11,678 bases of DNA. Source: Actinobacteria bacterium UBA7422 (GTDB taxonomy: Bacteria; Actinomycetota; Actinomycetes; S36-B12). The notes beneath the pieces were generated by a model. The model did not search any database and was not told the origin of the DNA. It was given only the letters and a program-made list of their open reading frames with translations. Position 1 is the first letter of the stretch. Each line of letters opens with the position of its first letter. The position numbers and the translations under genes were made by a program. Where the stretch lies: NCBI GenBank assembly GCA_002469525.1, contig DKME01000095.1, forward strand, positions 1 to 11,678, in the 5' to 3' direction. Shown here in pieces: positions 1 to 5,619 of this stretch.

Positions 1-1015
1 TGTGAGTCCAGGCGTAAAATTTACCCTCTTCACCCTCACTGTCAGCGTCAAGGGCAGAGGCGAATGCGCCCTCGGGTGTACGCATTTCACGTAAAAGAAA
101 TTCAATGGTTTCACGAACCACCCTCGCGGCGAGTGGATTTCCGGTGAGCCGCCACCAATGTGTGTATACGCGAATCAGAAGTGCATTGTCGTACAGCATT
201 TTTTCAAAGTGAGGCACAACCCAGCCTTCATCAACACTGTAGCGCGCAAAGCCGCCACCAATCTGGTCGTAGAGACCGCCCCGGGCCATCGAATCAAGAG
301 TGCTGTTGGCCATGAACTCTGCTGCTTGACCCACCACTGGGTCAGTTGTCATGCGTAAGAGAAACTCAAGAACCATTGAGGGTGGAAACTTGGGGGCTCC
401 ACCAAACCCAGCATTTTCCGAATCAAATGAATGTTCCAGGCCACTGACAGCTCCACGCAAATATTCCCAAAGCTGTTCATTATCCAAAGCGCTCACGTCC
501 GTTGGATCGAACCCCGCGGAGCGTGTTTCTAAGGCCGTCACGATTCGTTCACCGGCTTGCAAAATATCGTCGCGACGCTGTGTCCATGTGTCTGAGATGG
601 ACTGGATTAGCTGACCAAAACTCGGCATTCCGTGGTGCGGCGTTGGAGGAAAATAGGTACCCGTATAGAACGGACGACCTTCATGATCCAGGAAAACTGA
701 CATAGGCCACCCACCGTGGCCGGTCATGGCGACGGTTGCTTCCATGTAAATAGCGTCGATGTCTGGGCGTTCCTCGCGGTCCACCTTGATGTTCACGAAA
801 TGCTCGTTGAGGAAACGTGCCACTTCAACATTTTCAAAAGACTCATGTGCCATGACGTGACACCAATGGCAAGCCGAATACCCGATACTCAGGAAGATTG
901 GAACGTCTTTTGTGCGAGCCTGTTCAAAAGCTTCCGTACTCCATTCCCACCAGTCAACGGGATTTTCGGCATGCTGCAGTAGATAAGGAGAAGTGGCCTG
1001 CGCAAGTCGATTCAC
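1..1015 (-). CDS. DUF255 / YyaL-like thioredoxin-domain protein (5' part; cut by window edge)
   Basis: About 338 uninterrupted N-terminal residues are present; the family usually has 600-700, so the C-terminal half lies beyond the left edge. The N-terminus reads VNRLAQATSPYLLQHAENP followed by VDWWEW, the hallmark opening of the DUF255 (YyaL/SSP411) family. Next comes a thioredoxin-like fold with the Cys-His-Trp-Cys pair in SACHWCHVM, then VDREERPDID and GGWPMSVFL. Further on, GGAPKFPP, GGLYDQIGGGFARYS and HFEKMLYDNA belong to the six-hairpin glycosidase-like part. The cellular role is not established; a redox or protein-quality function is usual speculation. I chose GTG at 1015 because family members begin at MxNRLA and a -10-like TACGCT ends 6 bases upstream. 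An in-frame ATG at 1036 is the alternative. No Shine-Dalgarno is visible for either. It is divergent from the microprotein gene at 1081. Confidence 0.93.
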   Translation of the reverse strand, partial: MNRLAQATSPYLLQHAENPVDWWEWSTEAFEQARTKDVPIFLSIGYSACHWCHVMAHESFENVEVARFLNEHFVNIKVDREERPDIDAIYMEATVAMTGHGGWPMSVFLDHEGRPFYTGTYFPPTPHHGMPSFGQLIQSISDTWTQRRDDILQAGERIVTALETRSAGFDPTDVSALDNEQLWEYLRGAVSGLEHSFDSENAGFGGAPKFPPSMVLEFLLRMTTDPVVGQAAEFMANSTLDSMARGGLYDQIGGGFARYSVDEGWVVPHFEKMLYDNALLIRVYTHWWRLTGNPLAARVVRETIEFLLREMRTPEGAFASALDADSEGEEGKFYAWTH

Positions 1016-1021
1016 CTGTTC

Positions 1022-1027
1022 AGCGTA
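1022..1027 (-). promoter_or_regulatory. Putative -10 element for a leaderless DUF255 transcript
   Basis: On the minus strand TACGCT fits TANNNT and ends 6 bases before the GTG at 1015. Transcription would therefore begin at or next to the start codon. No convincing -35 is seen. This is inference from position and from the same layout at six other starts in the window. Confidence 0.4.
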
Positions 1028-1068
1028 ACGGAGCATTCGCAACCGTGGTGTGCAAGGATGTAAGCGGT

Positions 1069-1075
1069 AAAGGAG
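1069..1075 (+). promoter_or_regulatory. Strong Shine-Dalgarno of the 57-aa microprotein gene
   Basis: AAAGGAG lies 5 bases before the ATG at 1081. It is one of only two strong ribosome-binding sites in the window. It argues that this short frame is a real gene and fixes its start against longer readings of the same frame that begin inside the DUF255 gene. Confidence 0.7.
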
Positions 1076-1080
1076 TCCTT

Positions 1081-1254
1081 ATGTTCGAAGACGCAAAAAA
1101 AGAATACGATCAGGCAATCGATCGGAATAACACTCTTGGTGAGTTAGCGAACCAAAAAGTTCCGTCTACAACGACCAACCGGCACACGGTACTGAGCAAG
1201 TTGATCGTTGTGGGCATTATTGCAATCGGAATTGCACTCCTCATTATTCTTTAG
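1081..1254 (+). CDS. Small tail-anchored membrane protein (57 aa), unknown function
   Basis: I do not recognise a family. The protein has a charged, soluble N-terminal part of about 38 residues (MFEDAKKEYDQAIDRNN...) and ends in one hydrophobic helix, residues about 40-57 (LIVVGIIAIGIALLIIL), with nothing after it. That is the layout of a C-tail-anchored protein facing the cytoplasm. The start is set by the AAAGGAG 5 bases upstream. It is divergent from the DUF255 gene, and its last 11 bases overlap convergently with the 3' end of the SPFH gene. The neighbouring SPFH and NfeD proteins are also membrane proteins, so a shared membrane role is possible but only inferred. Longer readings in the same frame would run through the DUF255 coding region and are unlikely. 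Confidence 0.6.
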   Translation: MFEDAKKEYDQAIDRNNTLGELANQKVPSTTTNRHTVLSKLIVVGIIAIGIALLIIL

Positions 1255-2152
1255 CGAAGCCTTTTTTTAAAACCTCCATTGCACCCGTGAGCTCACTTGG
1301 AATCACCCACATTTTGTTTGCATCGCCTTGTGCCATTATGGGCAAAGTTTCAAGGTAACGGTGGGCAAGCGCCGCTGAGGTTGGATTGGCATCGTGGATT
1401 GCTTGGTAAATCTTTTCTAGTGCAACAGCCTCACCTTCAGCCCGAAGAACCTCAGCTTCAGCATCAGCCTTTGCCCGCACCACTTCCGACTGGGCGAAAC
1501 CTTCGGCGGTGAGGATCGCGCTTTGTTTTTGTCCCTCAGCCGTGAGGATCGCGCTTTGTTTTTGTCCCTCAGCCGTCAAAATTACCGCACGGCGCTCCCG
1601 CTCAGCTTTCAACTGCTTCTCCATCGACTCCTGAACCGAGTGGGGTGGATCAATCGCCTTGAGTTCAACCCGATTGACACGAATTCCCCAACGACCTGTT
1701 GCCTCGTCTAGAACCCCGCGCAGTTGGCCATTGATTGAGTCGCGCGACGTCAAGGTTTGCTCAAGATCCATTGAACCAATCACGTTGCGCAAGGTGGTAA
1801 CCGTCAATTGCTCAATTCCAAGAAGGAAACTTGAGATTTCATATGTCGCGGACTTGGGGTCAGTGACCTGAAAATAGACAACTGTGTCAATTGACACCAC
1901 CAAGTTGTCCTCCGTGATCACCGGTTGCGGAGGAAAGGAAGCAACCTGCTCACGCATGTCTACCCGCTCACGAACGCGATCCACAAATGGGATCAAAATT
2001 GTGAGCCCTGGCGTGAGCGTTCGTTGGAAACGGCCCAGCCGCTCAACAATTGCTGTGCTTGCCTGATTCACGATCACCACAGTGCGTGAGAGAAAGAGTG
2101 CCAACACTGCCAGCACCGCGATGACTCCAACTATGACTGCTGCAAGATCCAT
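1244..2152 (-). CDS. SPFH/band 7 (stomatin/paraslipin-like) membrane protein
   Basis: This 302-residue protein has an N-terminal membrane segment (residues about 4-22). The SPFH domain that follows (about 24-185) has the stomatin-type stretches VERLGRFQRTLTPGL, PFVDRV, DMREQV and ITEDNLVVSIDTVVYFQV. Next is a coiled-coil made of five consecutive 11-residue units at residues 189-243, for example SAILTAEGQKQ. The C-terminal tail reaches KMWVIPSEL, typical of paraslipins. Such proteins form ring-like oligomers that organise membrane microdomains and work with NfeD partners and membrane proteases. The upstream gene is indeed NfeD-like, 22 bases away in the same direction, so the two form an operon. 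AAGGAG sits 5 bases before the ATG. The unusual point is that two of the 11-residue units are perfect DNA copies (see the repeat entry). The family assignment is secure; the exact subfamily role is inferred. Confidence 0.95.
   Translation of the reverse strand: MDLAAVIVGVIAVLAVLALFLSRTVVIVNQASTAIVERLGRFQRTLTPGLTILIPFVDRVRERVDMREQVASFPPQPVITEDNLVVSIDTVVYFQVTDPKSATYEISSFLLGIEQLTVTTLRNVIGSMDLEQTLTSRDSINGQLRGVLDEATGRWGIRVNRVELKAIDPPHSVQESMEKQLKAERERRAVILTAEGQKQSAILTAEGQKQSAILTAEGFAQSEVVRAKADAEAEVLRAEGEAVALEKIYQAIHDANPTSAALAHRYLETLPIMAQGDANKMWVIPSELTGAMEVLKKGFAKE
1509..1574 (-). repeat. Perfect 33-bp in-frame tandem duplication within the SPFH gene
   Basis: Positions 1509-1541 and 1542-1574 are identical 33-base units with no spacer. 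Each encodes one 11-residue coiled-coil unit (SAILTAEGQKQ register), so the reading frame is kept. Adjacent units on either side are similar in protein but differ in DNA. The identity of these two copies therefore suggests a recent slippage or recombination event. Confidence 0.95.
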
Positions 2153-2157
2153 AACAA

Positions 2158-2163
2158 CTCCTT
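2158..2163 (-). promoter_or_regulatory. Shine-Dalgarno of the SPFH gene
   Basis: AAGGAG on the minus strand lies 5 bases before the ATG at 2152, within the 22-base gap after the NfeD stop. It fits translation of a downstream operon gene that cannot use a leaderless start. Confidence 0.75.
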
Positions 2164-2174
2164 AATTATTTGTT

Positions 2175-2609
2175 TTAGTCGAGTGGGAAAACCAAGGCGG
2201 TAGCGCCATCGATCCGAGAAATAGAAACTTTTGAATTGGGCTCAATTGGTTCGGAAGTCAGATCCGGGTCAAGACGGGCACTCCACACTTCGCCCTTGAG
2301 TTTCACCTGTCCCTGGTGCAAAGTGACGGCTCCAAGGGTGAGGGCTTCAGATCCAACCAGGGCATCTACGCCGGTGCGGGCTCCAATGGGAACACGCGCG
2401 AACCTCTTAATTGCAAACGGACGAATGGCAATGATGCCAAAAAGAGTGATTCCAGCTGTGACAAGAACTTGAACCGCAACGGGCGCGCCCAGCGCAGAGA
2501 CAGCCAAGCCTCCCGTGGCACCCACTGCTAGAAGACCAAAATAAAGGGTGGTCGTGGCAAACTCAAGCCCGAGGGCAAGACCCGCGGTTAAACCCCAAAA
2601 CCAGATCAT
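2175..2609 (-). CDS. NfeD-like membrane protein
   Basis: With the start at 2609 this is a 144-residue short NfeD protein. The N-terminal half holds about three hydrophobic helices (MIWFWGLTAGLALGLEF, TTTLYFGLLAVGATGG, QVLVTAGITLFGIIAI followed by RP). The C-terminal half is the soluble OB-fold domain, with GSEALTLGAVTLHQGQVKLK and GEVWSARLD, residues about 82-142. NfeD proteins partner with SPFH proteins at the membrane, and the SPFH gene follows 22 bases downstream. Start choice: the ATG at 2639 would add ten polar or basic residues (MRKMRITVVN). The ATG at 2609 gives the usual MIW opening and has TACAGT ending 7 bases upstream. Neither has a clear Shine-Dalgarno. The gene is divergent from ung. 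Confidence 0.88.
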   Translation of the reverse strand: MIWFWGLTAGLALGLEFATTTLYFGLLAVGATGGLAVSALGAPVAVQVLVTAGITLFGIIAIRPFAIKRFARVPIGARTGVDALVGSEALTLGAVTLHQGQVKLKGEVWSARLDPDLTSEPIEPNSKVSISRIDGATALVFPLD

Positions 2610-2616
2610 GTTCACC

Positions 2617-2622
2617 ACTGTA
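2617..2622 (-). promoter_or_regulatory. Putative -10 element for a leaderless nfeD transcript
   Basis: TACAGT on the minus strand ends 7 bases before the ATG at 2609. The same hexamer at the same distance precedes the drrA start at 9436. If real, it lies inside the longer reading that starts at 2639 and would rule that start out. No good -35 is visible. Confidence 0.42.
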
Positions 2623-2674
2623 ATACGCATTTTGCGCATTGGCAGGTTGGCCCGAATATCAATGCGTCATCTAA

Positions 2675-2680
2675 TAATCT
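2675..2680 (+). promoter_or_regulatory. Putative -10 element for a leaderless ung transcript
   Basis: TAATCT ends 6 bases before the GTG at 2687. The overlapping AATAAT at 2673-2678 matches TATAAT at five of six positions. A stop codon (TAA at 2675) in the ung frame leaves GTG 2687 as the first possible start. There is no Shine-Dalgarno, so a transcript beginning at the GTG is the simplest reading. No clear -35 is present. Confidence 0.5.
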
Positions 2681-2686
2681 TTACCG

Positions 2687-3388
2687 GTGACCACCCCGAA
2701 TCCGACTTCCCTGGGTCGCGAGTCGGTACACCCCAGTTGGTTGCCGGCATTTAAGGGACTCCAGGAAGAATTCGACGCAATTGAGACCTTTCTCGCCGTT
2801 GAATCCTTCAGTGGACGCTCGTGGCTCCCCGCCCCAGAACTTGTTTTTCGGGTATTTGCCGAACCTATTGAGAACGTAAGAGTTGTCATTCTTGGGCAGG
2901 ATCCGTATCCAACTCCAGGTCACAGCGTTGGCTTAGCCTTTAGCGTTGCTCCGGGAATAACCCTGCCACGCAGTTTGGTAAATATTTTTCGCGAACTTGA
3001 CAGTGACGTCGGGGACCGGGGTACGGACATCCCAGCCAGTGGCGACCTCACTCCATGGGCGGATCAAGGAGTATTGCTCCTGAATTCGGTGCTCACCGTG
3101 CAAAGCGGTGTGAGCGGGAGCCACCGTGGTAAAGGCTGGGAATCAATTACTCGTGCTGCGATAACAGCATTGATGTCCAGACCGGAGGGCCCACCGATTG
3201 CAATTTTGTGGGGAAAAGACGCCCAAGTATCAGGCAGCGAGTTTGACAAAGATCTTGTGATTTCTAGTGCGCATCCGAGTCCGTTATCGGCCCGACGCGG
3301 ATTTTTTGGAAGTAGGCCATTTAGCAGAACTAACGAACTATTACAGGCGCAAGGGAATTCCCCTATTGAGTGGAGGCTTCCTTACTAG
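2687..3388 (+). CDS. ung: Uracil-DNA glycosylase, family 1
   Basis: This 233-residue enzyme removes uracil from DNA, the first step of base-excision repair after cytosine deamination or dUTP incorporation. It carries the water-activating motif GQDPYP (residues 70-75, catalytic Asp72) and PGHSVGLAFS. LLLNSVLTV and SHRGKGWE follow, and the minor-groove loop HPSPLSA begins at His196. The C-terminus FFGSRPFSRTNELL...WRLP is typical of the actinobacterial branch. In E. coli the first motif ends in His (GQDPYH); the Pro here is, as I recall, usual in Actinobacteria and not a sign of inactivity. GTG is the first start after an in-frame stop. The gene stands alone on the plus strand, divergent from nfeD, and its last 26 bases overlap convergently with the DUF3817 gene. 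Confidence 0.97.
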   Translation: MTTPNPTSLGRESVHPSWLPAFKGLQEEFDAIETFLAVESFSGRSWLPAPELVFRVFAEPIENVRVVILGQDPYPTPGHSVGLAFSVAPGITLPRSLVNIFRELDSDVGDRGTDIPASGDLTPWADQGVLLLNSVLTVQSGVSGSHRGKGWESITRAAITALMSRPEGPPIAILWGKDAQVSGSEFDKDLVISSAHPSPLSARRGFFGSRPFSRTNELLQAQGNSPIEWRLPY

Positions 3389-3725
3389 GCAGTTCTTTAG
3401 CCGGTAGCGAGCGCACGTACCTGTGCATGACGTAATCAGCGTAGAAAGAAGCAAAGGGAATCGTCCCGGCGAGGAGTAACGCCAGAGTTTTGAATATTGG
3501 GAACCTCAAGAGAAAGGCCAGATTGACAGCTGCAATGAGGTAGGCGAAGTACAACCAGCCGTGGGCGATCCACAAAATGCTGTAAAGAAGCGGCTTGCCG
3601 CCTTCAAGCCCGTAGTCTAAGAATAAATACCCGTACAGCGCCCACACTGATGCAACGGCAAGAACTACACCCGTTATCCATGCCATAATGCGAAATGCCA
3701 GCAGGGCTGTCGGGATTTTGTTCAT
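3363..3725 (-). CDS. DUF3817 integral membrane protein
   Basis: A 120-residue protein with three hydrophobic helices, residues about 13-33, 45-72 and 79-99. It has the DUF3817 core ILWIAHGWLYFAYLIAAVNL and a later YADYVMHRYV. The family is widespread in Actinobacteria and has no established function. The ATG at 3725 lies 15 bases after the PfkB kinase stop, so the gene could be the last of the mca operon. TAGGCT ends 6 bases before the ATG, so it may also have its own promoter within that gap. No Shine-Dalgarno is evident. Its 3' end overlaps that of ung by 26 bases on the opposite strand, with no terminator hairpin between them. Confidence 0.9.
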   Translation of the reverse strand: MNKIPTALLAFRIMAWITGVVLAVASVWALYGYLFLDYGLEGGKPLLYSILWIAHGWLYFAYLIAAVNLAFLLRFPIFKTLALLLAGTIPFASFYADYVMHRYVRSLPAKELPSKEASTQ

Positions 3726-3731
3726 GTCCAG

Positions 3732-3737
3732 AGCCTA
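3732..3737 (-). promoter_or_regulatory. Putative -10 element for the DUF3817 gene
   Basis: TAGGCT on the minus strand fits TANNNT and ends 6 bases before the ATG at 3725, inside the 15-base gap after the kinase stop. It could give a leaderless transcript separate from the upstream operon. There is no supporting -35. Confidence 0.35.
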
Positions 3738-3740
3738 TGT

Positions 3741-4649
3741 TCACTCGAGTTCGTTCGCGAACGGTGGCATGGCACCCGCCCGCTGGCAAGTTATTCCAGC
3801 AACCTTGATTCCAAAATTGACAGCGGAACGCACCTTTGCGCAATCCTGGATATCAGCGCGCGTCCAACCTCGTGAATCCCAATGCGAAAGGAATCCACCA
3901 CTAAACGAATCGCCCGCCCCAACAGTGTCAACAACATCAACGGAAGGGACGTCGCACGAGAAATCCTCCAATTCCGTGAACACATGAACGCCTTGGGAGC
4001 CGTCCGTGAAAAGCACAACGGCTTGAGACTTCTTCTGAATTTCGACTGCCGCCTCGTGATTACTAAGTTCAGGGAACATGTAGTCGAGGTCGTCACCGCT
4101 GACTTTAATTACATCAGCTCGAACGAGTGAAGCATTGAACGTCTCCCAGAATTCAGTGGGATCATTCATCACACTTGGTCGAGCATTCGGATCGACCATT
4201 AAGAGCTGGTGGGTGCTTAGGGCCGAAATAACTGCTCTGGTCGCCTGGGATAGCGGCCTGAAAACTAGTGCCAACGTACCAATGTGAACTGCCATGGCCC
4301 TGTGGTCAAGCGCTTTGAGAGCAACGTCTGGAGTGATAGACAATGACGAGGTGCCATTCATGAGAAATTGGTAGGCCGCTGCCCCACTCTCGTCCAGTGT
4401 TGCAATTGCCAGTGTTGTTGGTTCGGGGCACGCAGTTTCTACAGCGCAGTTAACCCCGTCGGAGTCCAGTAACCGTCGGACTCGTTTACCCAACGCGTCC
4501 TGGGAGATTCCACCGATAAAGGAAGCTTGTATTCCAAGTCGAGCGATGGTTCGCGCAGTATTTACAGGTCCCCCACCCACAACGGAATCGATCTCACCCT
4601 CGGGCGAGACGATTATGTCGATCAGGGCTTCACCCATTACCTGGATCAT
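3741..4649 (-). CDS. PfkB-family carbohydrate kinase (fructokinase-like)
   Basis: A 302-residue ribokinase-fold kinase that would phosphorylate a sugar with ATP in the cytosol. It opens with MIQVMGEALIDII. The sugar-site glycine motif is VVGGGPVN (residues 23-30) and FIGGISQDALG follows. The second PfkB signature, DTVGAGDSFSGGFL, begins at residue 241, with catalytic base Asp247 and the anion hole GAGD. The GEALIDI opening and overall length resemble fructokinases, but the substrate cannot be fixed from sequence. Its ATG overlaps the SURF1 stop as ATGA, which implies translational coupling. No sugar transporter or other sugar enzyme lies nearby. DUF3817 follows after 15 bases. Confidence 0.93.
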   Translation of the reverse strand: MIQVMGEALIDIIVSPEGEIDSVVGGGPVNTARTIARLGIQASFIGGISQDALGKRVRRLLDSDGVNCAVETACPEPTTLAIATLDESGAAAYQFLMNGTSSLSITPDVALKALDHRAMAVHIGTLALVFRPLSQATRAVISALSTHQLLMVDPNARPSVMNDPTEFWETFNASLVRADVIKVSGDDLDYMFPELSNHEAAVEIQKKSQAVVLFTDGSQGVHVFTELEDFSCDVPSVDVVDTVGAGDSFSGGFLSHWDSRGWTRADIQDCAKVRSAVNFGIKVAGITCQRAGAMPPFANELE

Positions 4650-5365
4650 GCACGTAACTTACTGCCAAAGACCAGCCATCGAATGTAGATAGCCACTGCA
4701 AAGAGCGCGAACACCCACCACTGAATTGCATAGAAAAAATTTTGTAAGGGGAATGCAACATCTGCTGTTGAAATTGTTGGTGGAACAAAAAGTGGAGCAC
4801 CCGAGTCGAGCGGTACTTGGCTCTGGATCACGATGAATCCGTCAAGCAACTCGGTATTCCAAAGTTCGGATAACTGCTGAGAATCAATCACAACGACCTC
4901 GCCACTTTGATCTCCACCAAAGTCGTAAAAGGACTCACTCGGATGAAGCACCCCTTCCACAGTGACTTGGGAAACCGGTGTCGAAAATGAACCACCTTTG
5001 GGAACCCAACCTCTGACCACTGCGACTCTCTGACCGGAACTGAGCTCGAAAGCGGAAACGATCCAATCCCCTGAAATTGAATCAGGGGAAAAACGACTTC
5101 CAATTCGAACTTGATCTTGATCGATGAACTTCCCAACCGCGCTCACACTCCGACCGAAATCCTTGGAATTCATCGGCTGTTGAATCTCCGCAACGGAAAC
5201 TGCTGCAAATGTGGCTGCCCGTTCAGCATCCAAAATATCCTGAGTGCGGTCCCATTGCCATTTACCGAGGAAGAAAAACAGCACACATACGCCGATTAGT
5301 GCGAGCACCGCCAGAATTGACGCCGGTGTTTTTGCCCGAGAGGCAAGATCACTGCTTTGGCGCAT
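4646..5365 (-). CDS. SURF1-family cytochrome c oxidase assembly protein
   Basis: A 239-residue protein with the SURF1 layout. There is an N-terminal membrane helix (residues about 15-34) ending in the family motif LGKWQWDRT (33-41). An extracytoplasmic domain follows, with GDWIVSAFEL, VVRGWVPKG and VEGVLHPSE. A second helix lies near the C-terminus (about 210-232, FFYAIQWWVFALFAVAIYI). SURF1 helps insert haem a into subunit I of aa3-type cytochrome oxidase. The gene starts inside the upstream small membrane gene (17-base overlap) and its stop overlaps the kinase start by 4 bases, so all three are probably translated in a coupled way. No oxidase genes are in the window. The symbol is left blank because bacterial naming varies. 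Confidence 0.93.
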   Translation of the reverse strand: MRQSSDLASRAKTPASILAVLALIGVCVLFFFLGKWQWDRTQDILDAERAATFAAVSVAEIQQPMNSKDFGRSVSAVGKFIDQDQVRIGSRFSPDSISGDWIVSAFELSSGQRVAVVRGWVPKGGSFSTPVSQVTVEGVLHPSESFYDFGGDQSGEVVVIDSQQLSELWNTELLDGFIVIQSQVPLDSGAPLFVPPTISTADVAFPLQNFFYAIQWWVFALFAVAIYIRWLVFGSKLRA

Positions 5366-5588
5366 CAGGGTCTTGCTCGGCGCGCTCTTCCATCTGCGCT
5401 ATTCCGTCGAGTTCTTGTGCAATTCGAACTTCACCCGAGCTACGGGGAAGATTAGGGTCAATTCGCTTCATTTGACGATTCATGTTGAGCCACAACAGAA
5501 CAAGGGCAATTCCTACGAGTAGGACAAACAGCCCAGCGATAGGGCCTGCACCGTCAATGATGGTGCTGAGGTCCGGTTCATTTTCCAT
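5349..5588 (-). CDS. Small single-pass membrane protein downstream of mca (79 aa)
   Basis: The protein has a short N-terminal tail and one membrane helix at residues about 16-34 (PIAGLFVLLVGIALVLLWL). After the helix comes NMNRQMKRIDPNLP and an acidic C-terminal tail rich in Glu, Gln and Asp. It looks like the small membrane protein that follows mca in many Actinobacteria (as I recall, M. tuberculosis Rv1083); no function is known. The gap from the mca stop is 31 bases, and it overlaps SURF1 by 17 bases, so it links mca to the rest of the operon. A TAGAGT at 5598-5603 ends 9 bases before the ATG and might be a secondary promoter. The match to the mca-linked family rests on position and the N-R-Q-(M/L)-(K/R) stretch, not on a search. 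Confidence 0.8.
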   Translation of the reverse strand: MENEPDLSTIIDGAGPIAGLFVLLVGIALVLLWLNMNRQMKRIDPNLPRSSGEVRIAQELDGIAQMEERAEQDPDAPKQ

Positions 5589-5597
5589 AGTGGTTCC

Positions 5598-5603
5598 ACT
5601 CTA
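5598..5603 (-). promoter_or_regulatory. Weak -10-like element before the 79-aa membrane protein gene
   Basis: TAGAGT on the minus strand fits TANNNT but ends 9 bases before the ATG, slightly farther than the 6-8 seen at the other starts. It lies in the 31-base gap after mca. It may be an internal promoter with a leader of a few bases, or chance. Confidence 0.22.
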
Positions 5604-5619
5604 ATCCTTAATTGACTCA

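Noticed and set aside
1013..1036. ATG at 1036 as start of the DUF255 gene
   Set aside because: It would add MLRYAEQ before the conserved NRLA opening, and neither a Shine-Dalgarno nor a -10 at suitable distance supports it. It remains possible.
898..1254. Longer plus-strand reading of the microprotein frame (118 residues)
   Set aside because: Its first part lies antisense within the well-supported DUF255 coding region. The strong Shine-Dalgarno at 1069-1075 points to the ATG at 1081.
1244..1275. Intrinsic terminator at the T-run near 1263
   Set aside because: The T-run after AGCGAAGCC has at most a 2-bp stem beside it, so no stable hairpin can form.
1509..1574. 33-bp direct repeats as part of a CRISPR array
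   Set aside because: There are only two copies, they abut with no spacer, and they are in frame inside a coiled-coil coding region.
2896..2913. Pro in place of His in the Ung motif GQDPYP as a sign of an inactive or novel enzyme
   Set aside because: All other catalytic motifs are intact, and from memory this substitution is usual in actinobacterial Ung proteins.
2671..2923. Minus-strand frames opposite the start of ung
   Set aside because: They lie antisense to the clear uracil-DNA glycosylase sequence and show no domain-like content.
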